Positions 60,000-64,000 of a DNA stretch of 64,000 bases are shown piece by piece (the first letter of the stretch is position 1; each line of letters opens with the position of its first letter). A program made the position numbers and the translations under genes. The notes below the pieces were generated by a model. That model was not told the origin of the DNA. It did no database searches and saw only the letters and a list, made by a program, of their open reading frames with translations. Origin of the DNA: CAYOHP01 sp964403795 [NCBI: uncultured bacterium] (lineage in GTDB: Bacteria > Muiribacteriota > UBA6191 > CAZXTJ01); contig CAYOHP010000003.1 of NCBI GenBank assembly GCA_964403795.1, positions 70,543 to 134,542 on the forward strand, in the 5' to 3' direction.

Positions 60000-62114
60000 T
60001 CAGTACCCCGCCAGCTTCACGAGCTCCCGGTGGATCGACTCGGTCTGGGGCAGGATGATGTCCTCGAGCGCCGGGTTGTAGGCGACCCAGGTGTCGAGCG
60101 AGGCGTGGCGCATCGGGGGGGCGTCGAGGTACTCGAAGAGTTCGCCGGCGATCCGGGCGGCGAGTTCGGCACCGAAGCCGCAGGTCAGGGACTCCTCGTG
60201 GACCACCAGCACCCGGGAGGTCTTCTTCACGCTCGCCGCGATCGCCTCCCAGTCGTAGGGGACGATGGTGCGGAGGTCGAGGATCTCGACCTCGAGGCCG
60301 GTCTCCTCGCGGAGCTTGCGGGAGGCCTCGACCGAGCGCTGCACGGTGGCGCCCCAGGTGACGAGGGTGAGGTCCTTGCCGGCCTGCACGGTGCGGGCCT
60401 TCCCGAAGGGGATGGTGTAGTCGGGCCCGGGGTCGGCGTCCCGGTTGTAGCCCTGGAAGTAGAGATGCTTGTGCTCCAGGAAGATCACAGGGTCGTCGGC
60501 CCGGATGGCGGTACGCAGCAACCCGTTGGCGTCCTCGGCGCGGCTCGGCATGGCGACCCTCAACCCGGGGCAGCGGGCCCACAGCGCCTCGGCGGTCTGG
60601 CTGTGGTAGACGGCGCCGCCCTTCAGGTAGCCGCCGGTGGCGGTGCGGATCACCAGCGGGCACTTCCAATGCCCGTCGGAGCGGTAGCGGTAGGTGGCGG
60701 CCTCGTTGCGGATCTGCTCGAAGGCCGGCCAGATGTAGTCGAGGAACTGGATCTCGACCACCGGCTTCAAGCCCCGGAGCGCCATCCCGATGGCCCGGCC
60801 CACGATGTTGGCCTCGGCCAGCGGGCTGTTGAAGACCCGCTCCCCGCCGAACTTCGTCTGCAGGCCGTAGGTCACCTTGAAGACCCCGCCCTTGCCCTTG
60901 CACTCTCCGAGCACGGCCTCGTTGGAGGCGTCGGCCACGTCCTCGCCGAAGACCACGATGCGGGGGTCCCGCTCCATCTCGGTGCGCATGGCGGCGTTGA
61001 TGGCGGCGCCCATGGCGATCGGCTCGCCGCTCGGCCTGGGCTCGGAAGCGAACTCCGGCCCCCCGATGTCGACCTCTTCGGAGTACAGGTGGCGGGTCAC
61101 GGTCGAGAGCTCCGGCCAGGGGGCGGCCAGGGCCTCGTCGGCGGCGGTGGCCACGATCTCGTCGACCTCGGCCTTGATGGCGGTGATCTCGCCCTCGCTC
61201 GCCACCCCGGCCTCGATCAGCCGGCGGGGGAAGGTGTTCAGGCAGTCCCGGGCGGCCTCCTCGGCGAGCTCGGCGGCGGGCCGGTAGAACTTGTGGTCGT
61301 CGGACATCGAGTGCGAGTACGGGCGGGTCACGGTGGCCCGCACCAGGGCCGGACCCTTGCCGGCGCGCACCCAGGCCACCACGTCCCGGAACAGGCCGTA
61401 GCTCGCCACCGGGTCGTTGCCGTCGACTTCCTCGATGCGCAGGCCCGGGAAACCGGAGACCACCTTGGCGATGTTGCCGCCGGGGGTGTTCACGGTGCTG
61501 GGCACGCTGATGGCGTAGCCGTTGTCCTCGACCAGGTAGAGGACCGGGAGCTTCAGGTTGCAGGCCGACGAGAGCGACTCGTAGAACTCGCCCTCGCTGG
61601 TGGTGCCGTCGCCGGTGCAGACCACCGTGATCTCGCCCTCGATCCAGCCGTCGAGCCCGAGGCGCCGCCGTCGCACGCTGGCTTCGGCGCAGCCCACAGC
61701 CTGCAGGAACTGGGTGCCGGTCGGGGACGACGAGGTCGGGACGTGGAGTTCGGGGTGTCCCCAATGGGCCGGCATCTGGCGTCCGCCCGAGGCCGGGTCG
61801 TCGGCGGCCCCGGTGGCCTGCATGAGCATGGCGACCGGCGAGACCCCGATGGCGAGCATGAGCGCCCGGTCCCGGTAGTAGGGGAAGAACCAGTCCTTCT
61901 TGCCGTCGACCAGCTTGCCGAGCGCGGTGAGCACGGCCTCGTGACCGGCCCCGGAGATCTGGAAGTAGGCCTTCCCCTGCTTCTTCAGGGTGATCTCGCG
62001 GTCGTCGAGGCGCCGCGACATGTACATGGTGCGGTACATCGCCTTCAGCTCGGCGGGGGTGAGGCCGTGGAAGGGATGGGGAGCGGAACCGGGGAGGTGG
62101 GCGAGATCAGCCAT
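60000..62114 (-). CDS. Thiamine-diphosphate-dependent 2-oxoacid dehydrogenase E1, alpha-beta fusion
   Basis: The product has 704 residues. The first 350 form the E1 alpha subunit, with the thiamine motif [13 protein letters not shown] and its closing E-D-N-G-Y-A-I-S. From about 365 the E1 beta subunit follows ([28 protein letters not shown]). It should decarboxylate pyruvate or a branched-chain 2-oxoacid and pass the acyl group to a lipoyl E2. Fused E1 proteins of this type are usually of the branched-chain/2-oxoisovalerate class, but substrate is not certain. No E2 or E3 gene is in the window. ATG 62114 is close to an AT-rich TAAATT, so the leader is short. Confidence 0.9.
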   Translation of the reverse strand: MADLAHLPGSAPHPFHGLTPAELKAMYRTMYMSRRLDDREITLKKQGKAYFQISGAGHEAVLTALGKLVDGKKDWFFPYYRDRALMLAIGVSPVAMLMQATGAADDPASGGRQMPAHWGHPELHVPTSSSPTGTQFLQAVGCAEASVRRRRLGLDGWIEGEITVVCTGDGTTSEGEFYESLSSACNLKLPVLYLVEDNGYAISVPSTVNTPGGNIAKVVSGFPGLRIEEVDGNDPVASYGLFRDVVAWVRAGKGPALVRATVTRPYSHSMSDDHKFYRPAAELAEEAARDCLNTFPRRLIEAGVASEGEITAIKAEVDEIVATAADEALAAPWPELSTVTRHLYSEEVDIGGPEFASEPRPSGEPIAMGAAINAAMRTEMERDPRIVVFGEDVADASNEAVLGECKGKGGVFKVTYGLQTKFGGERVFNSPLAEANIVGRAIGMALRGLKPVVEIQFLDYIWPAFEQIRNEAATYRYRSDGHWKCPLVIRTATGGYLKGGAVYHSQTAEALWARCPGLRVAMPSRAEDANGLLRTAIRADDPVIFLEHKHLYFQGYNRDADPGPDYTIPFGKARTVQAGKDLTLVTWGATVQRSVEASRKLREETGLEVEILDLRTIVPYDWEAIAASVKKTSRVLVVHEESLTCGFGAELAARIAGELFEYLDAPPMRHASLDTWVAYNPALEDIILPQTESIHRELVKLAGY

Positions 62115-62232
62115 GGTGGGGCGAATTTAGCATGTCGGCAGGGTGGGGGAAGGCTGCCCGCGGCGTCCCGGGGGAGGGGTGGAGCGAGGGTCTCCCCTCG
62201 GCGACCGGGAGCCTGGTAGGCTCGCCGCCACC

Positions 62233-63339
62233 ATGAACCCCCTCCGACACCTCGGCATCGCAGTCCTCGCGTGGCTCGTCCCTTCCGGTACCCGGCTCGG
62301 GGGGCGGCTCCCGGCCTTCCTCCTCGCCCTGCTGCTTCCCTCCGGGCTCTGTGCCCAGGCCGTGGCGGTGGCGGCGCACCCGAGCGAGACCCATCTCGCC
62401 AACCTGAGACAGCTCACCTTCGGGGGCGAGAACGCCGAGGCGTACTGGTCGCTGGACGGCGAGTGGATCTCGTTCCAGGCCACCCGGGAAGGCGACGGCT
62501 GCGACCAGATCTACGTGATGCGGACCGACGGCTCGGAGGTGCGACGGGTCTCGCCCGGCCTGGGTCGGACGACCTGCGCCTACTTCCTCGGGCCGGACCG
62601 GCTGGTCTACGCCAGTACGCTCCTGGGAGGCGGCAAGGCGTGCCCACCGACACCCGACCGGTCGCGGGGCTACGTCTGGCCGCTGTACCCGAGCTACGAG
62701 CTGGTGACCCAGCGGCCCGACGGCCTGGGACTGTCCCGCCTCACCAGGAGCCCGGGCTACGACGCCGAGGCCACCGTGTCGCTGGACGGCCGGCGGATCG
62801 TGTTCACCTCGATGCGCAGCGGCGATCCCGAGATCTGGGTGATGGACGCCGACGGCCGGAACCTGCGGCAATTGACCGACCAGGAGGGCTACGACGGGGG
62901 CGCCTTCTTCACCCCCGACGGCAAGCGCATCGTGTGGCGGAGGACCTCGCCGATGAGCGCCTCCCAGGCCGCCGACTACCGGGCGCTGCTCGCCGAGGGG
63001 CTGGTCCGGCCCTCGAAGATGGATCTCTGGGTGATGGACGCCGACGGCCGGAACCAGCGCCTGGTGCTCGGCAACGGGGCCGCCAACTTCGCCCCCTATG
63101 GCCGGCCGGACGGGAAGGGCATGCTCTTCGCCTCCAACATGGACGACCCCAAGGGAAGGGCCTTCGACATCTATTCGGTGGGCTACGACGGCACCGGGCT
63201 CGAACGGATCACCTGGGACGAGAGCTTCGACGGCTTCCCGATCTTCTCCCCGGACGGGCGTCGCCTGCTCTTCTCGTCGAACCGCTACGGCAAGCAGCGG
63301 GGCGAGACCAACGTCTTCCTGGCCGACTGGGTGCCGTAG
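62233..63339 (+). CDS. Exported TolB-like beta-propeller protein
   Basis: The product has 368 residues with a long signal region (N-P-L-R-H-L-G-I-A-V-L-A and L-P-A-F-L-L-A-L-L-L-P-S-G-L-C-A-Q). At least five WD40-like/PD40 repeats follow, each with a strand pair of the type I-W-V-M-D-A-D-G-R-N and S-x-D-G-R-R-I-V-F. This is the propeller seen in TolB and in peptidase N-terminal domains, but no peptidase or TolB N-terminal domain is present. It is expected in the periplasm, binding protein or peptide. ATG 62233 precedes the signal peptide, 118 bases from the divergent E1 start. Confidence 0.85.
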   Translation: MNPLRHLGIAVLAWLVPSGTRLGGRLPAFLLALLLPSGLCAQAVAVAAHPSETHLANLRQLTFGGENAEAYWSLDGEWISFQATREGDGCDQIYVMRTDGSEVRRVSPGLGRTTCAYFLGPDRLVYASTLLGGGKACPPTPDRSRGYVWPLYPSYELVTQRPDGLGLSRLTRSPGYDAEATVSLDGRRIVFTSMRSGDPEIWVMDADGRNLRQLTDQEGYDGGAFFTPDGKRIVWRRTSPMSASQAADYRALLAEGLVRPSKMDLWVMDADGRNQRLVLGNGAANFAPYGRPDGKGMLFASNMDDPKGRAFDIYSVGYDGTGLERITWDESFDGFPIFSPDGRRLLFSSNRYGKQRGETNVFLADWVP

Positions 63340-63431
63340 GAGCCTGTCGCACCTGATCCCCCGGTACCTCGGTCAGCCGGTGGGGCGCCGGATGCCGCCT
63401 CGATGCGACGTCGGTCACGCCGACAGGCTCC
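63339..63431 (+). other. 93-base inverted-repeat element, possible structured RNA
   Basis: GGAGCCTGTCG (63339-63349), starting on the last base of the stop codon, is perfectly complementary to CGACAGGCTCC (63421-63431). The enclosed 71 bases hold further pairable segments (CCCCGG with CCGG-T-GGGG, and GTCGG with CCGAC), so a multi-branched fold is possible. It may be a long terminator or a structured leader for the last gene. Confidence 0.35.
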
Positions 63432-63542
63432 CGGGCTCCTCGTCGGCGGGGAACTTCCTCGCCGTCGGCTCGGTCGCAGTACCCGACGGCCGGGAGCGGC
63501 GCTGCGTGGGCGTCTCTCTCCGGGCCTGCGAGGAGCGTACCC

Positions 63543-64000
63543 ATGGCGGAGCGATGGGGGCTGGAGTTCGACCGGACCGGGTTCACGCCGGTGGCGGGTC
63601 AGGTCGATTGCTGGTACGACGAGTCCGGCGTGGGGATCCGCCTGGAGCGCTTCCCCCCGGAGTCCTCGCCGCCCTTCCCGCGGGACGACCCGGAGCAGGC
63701 CGCGGCCTTCTTCGAAGGCTGCGGCCGCAACGAGGGGGGCGTCATGGTCTGGTTCCGCATGGGTCGGATCGAGGACCGCCACTGGGCCGGGGGAGTCTTC
63801 AAGTACCGCTCCTTGAAACCCGGGAGCCTCGCCATGGACTACCTCGGGATGCTCTTCGTCTACTGCCCCGACGCCACCTGGCGGATCCAGCTCTCCGCCA
63901 CGGAACACGGGACCACGGGGGTGCGGGAGGCCGTGGTGGCCGCCATGTTGGGCGACCGTTGGAAGGCGGCTCTCCCCGCGCGGGAGCCGGTGGTCCACAC
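63543..64000 (+). CDS. Hypothetical protein, cut by the right edge of the window
   Basis: The frame starts at ATG 63543 with GAGGAG eight bases upstream and is still open at the window end, giving at least 152 residues. No signal peptide or membrane segment is visible. The visible part is alpha/beta with several Trp residues (W-Y-D-E-S-G, V-M-V-W-F-R-M-G) and no motif I recognise. The rest of the gene is outside the window. Confidence 0.65.
   Translation, partial: MAERWGLEFDRTGFTPVAGQVDCWYDESGVGIRLERFPPESSPPFPRDDPEQAAAFFEGCGRNEGGVMVWFRMGRIEDRHWAGGVFKYRSLKPGSLAMDYLGMLFVYCPDATWRIQLSATEHGTTGVREAVVAAMLGDRWKAALPAREPVVH

Noticed and set aside
60000-62114. Complete 2-oxoacid dehydrogenase operon
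   Set aside because: Only the fused E1 is present; neighbours are a small membrane protein and a divergent propeller protein. E2 and E3 must be elsewhere.
1-64000. tRNA, rRNA, CRISPR arrays and insertion sequences
   Set aside because: I looked in the intergenic gaps and saw no tRNA-like CCA ends with GTTCRA loops, no rRNA-like blocks, no regularly spaced repeats and no transposase frames. A covariance search could still find a small RNA I missed.

Overview
The window is a dense, very GC-rich bacterial chromosome segment. By eye it is around 70% G+C, with G/C at most third codon positions. It carries 45 protein-coding genes, the last one cut by the right edge. Many genes start with GTG or TTG, Shine-Dalgarno sites of the GGAGG type are common, and gene junctions often overlap by 1 to 8 bases. 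I saw no rRNA, tRNA, CRISPR array, insertion sequence or prophage gene, and no gene-free stretch longer than about 260 bases. Four active-looking Hanks kinases, two pseudokinases, a prokaryotic RING-type zinc protein, an EcsC protein and many exported proteins of no known family suggest a large-genome, signalling-rich lineage. Planctomycetota or a similar group (Myxococcota, Acidobacteriota) fits, but the lineage is an inference.

Layout. 1-4.4 kb: membrane and exported proteins and a TPR-linked kinase; one exported protein has a sigma-54-type promoter. 4.5-8.4 kb: a FIST-adenylyl cyclase fusion facing an alkaline-phosphatase-superfamily phosphodiesterase. 8.5-14.5 kb: an exported protein, then divergently a four-thioredoxin-fold protein coupled to DsbD. 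14.5-20.6 kb: an exported protein with PI3/4K- or HipA-like kinase motifs, a saccharopine-dehydrogenase-like reductase, an exported alpha/beta hydrolase and a small YbjN-like protein. 20.7-25.9 kb: a membrane-anchored protein, hotdog thioesterase, small membrane protein, M17 aminopeptidase, DUF924 protein and glycerophosphodiesterase. 25.9-29 kb: an unknown exported protein and a RING-zinc membrane protein. 29-35.9 kb: a leftward run of EcsC, small membrane protein, membrane kinase, lipoprotein and membrane kinase, with stop-start overlaps in the kinase part. 36-41.6 kb: a HARE-HTH protein, a YyaL/DUF255 protein, a VWA protein and a fused XRE-HTH/DnaB-like ATPase. 41.6-49.5 kb: a leftward cluster of an S51/cyanophycinase-like hydrolase, ATP-grasp enzyme, pseudokinase-TPR protein and membrane kinase. 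49.6-55.6 kb: a small protein, a HEAT-repeat gene with no ordinary start codon, GlpD and a second pseudokinase-TPR paralogue. 55.8-64 kb: chorismate synthase overlapping a cNMP-binding/CpaE-like ATPase, a lipoprotein with a second sigma-54-type promoter, a membrane protein, an E1 alpha-beta fusion dehydrogenase, a TolB-like propeller protein and a truncated last gene.

How the genes may work together. The best candidate for an undescribed system is the leftward cluster 41587-49465. An ATP-grasp ligase next to an S51-type peptidase recalls make-and-break chemistry on a peptide or amino-acid polymer. Both are followed, with 1- and 4-base junctions, by a TPR pseudokinase and an active membrane kinase. 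A paralogue of the pseudokinase lies 6 kb away with all three key catalytic positions changed. Second-messenger signalling also appears at both ends of the window: a FIST-coupled cyclase predicted to make cAMP near 5 kb, and a predicted cNMP-binding ParA-type ATPase near 57 kb.
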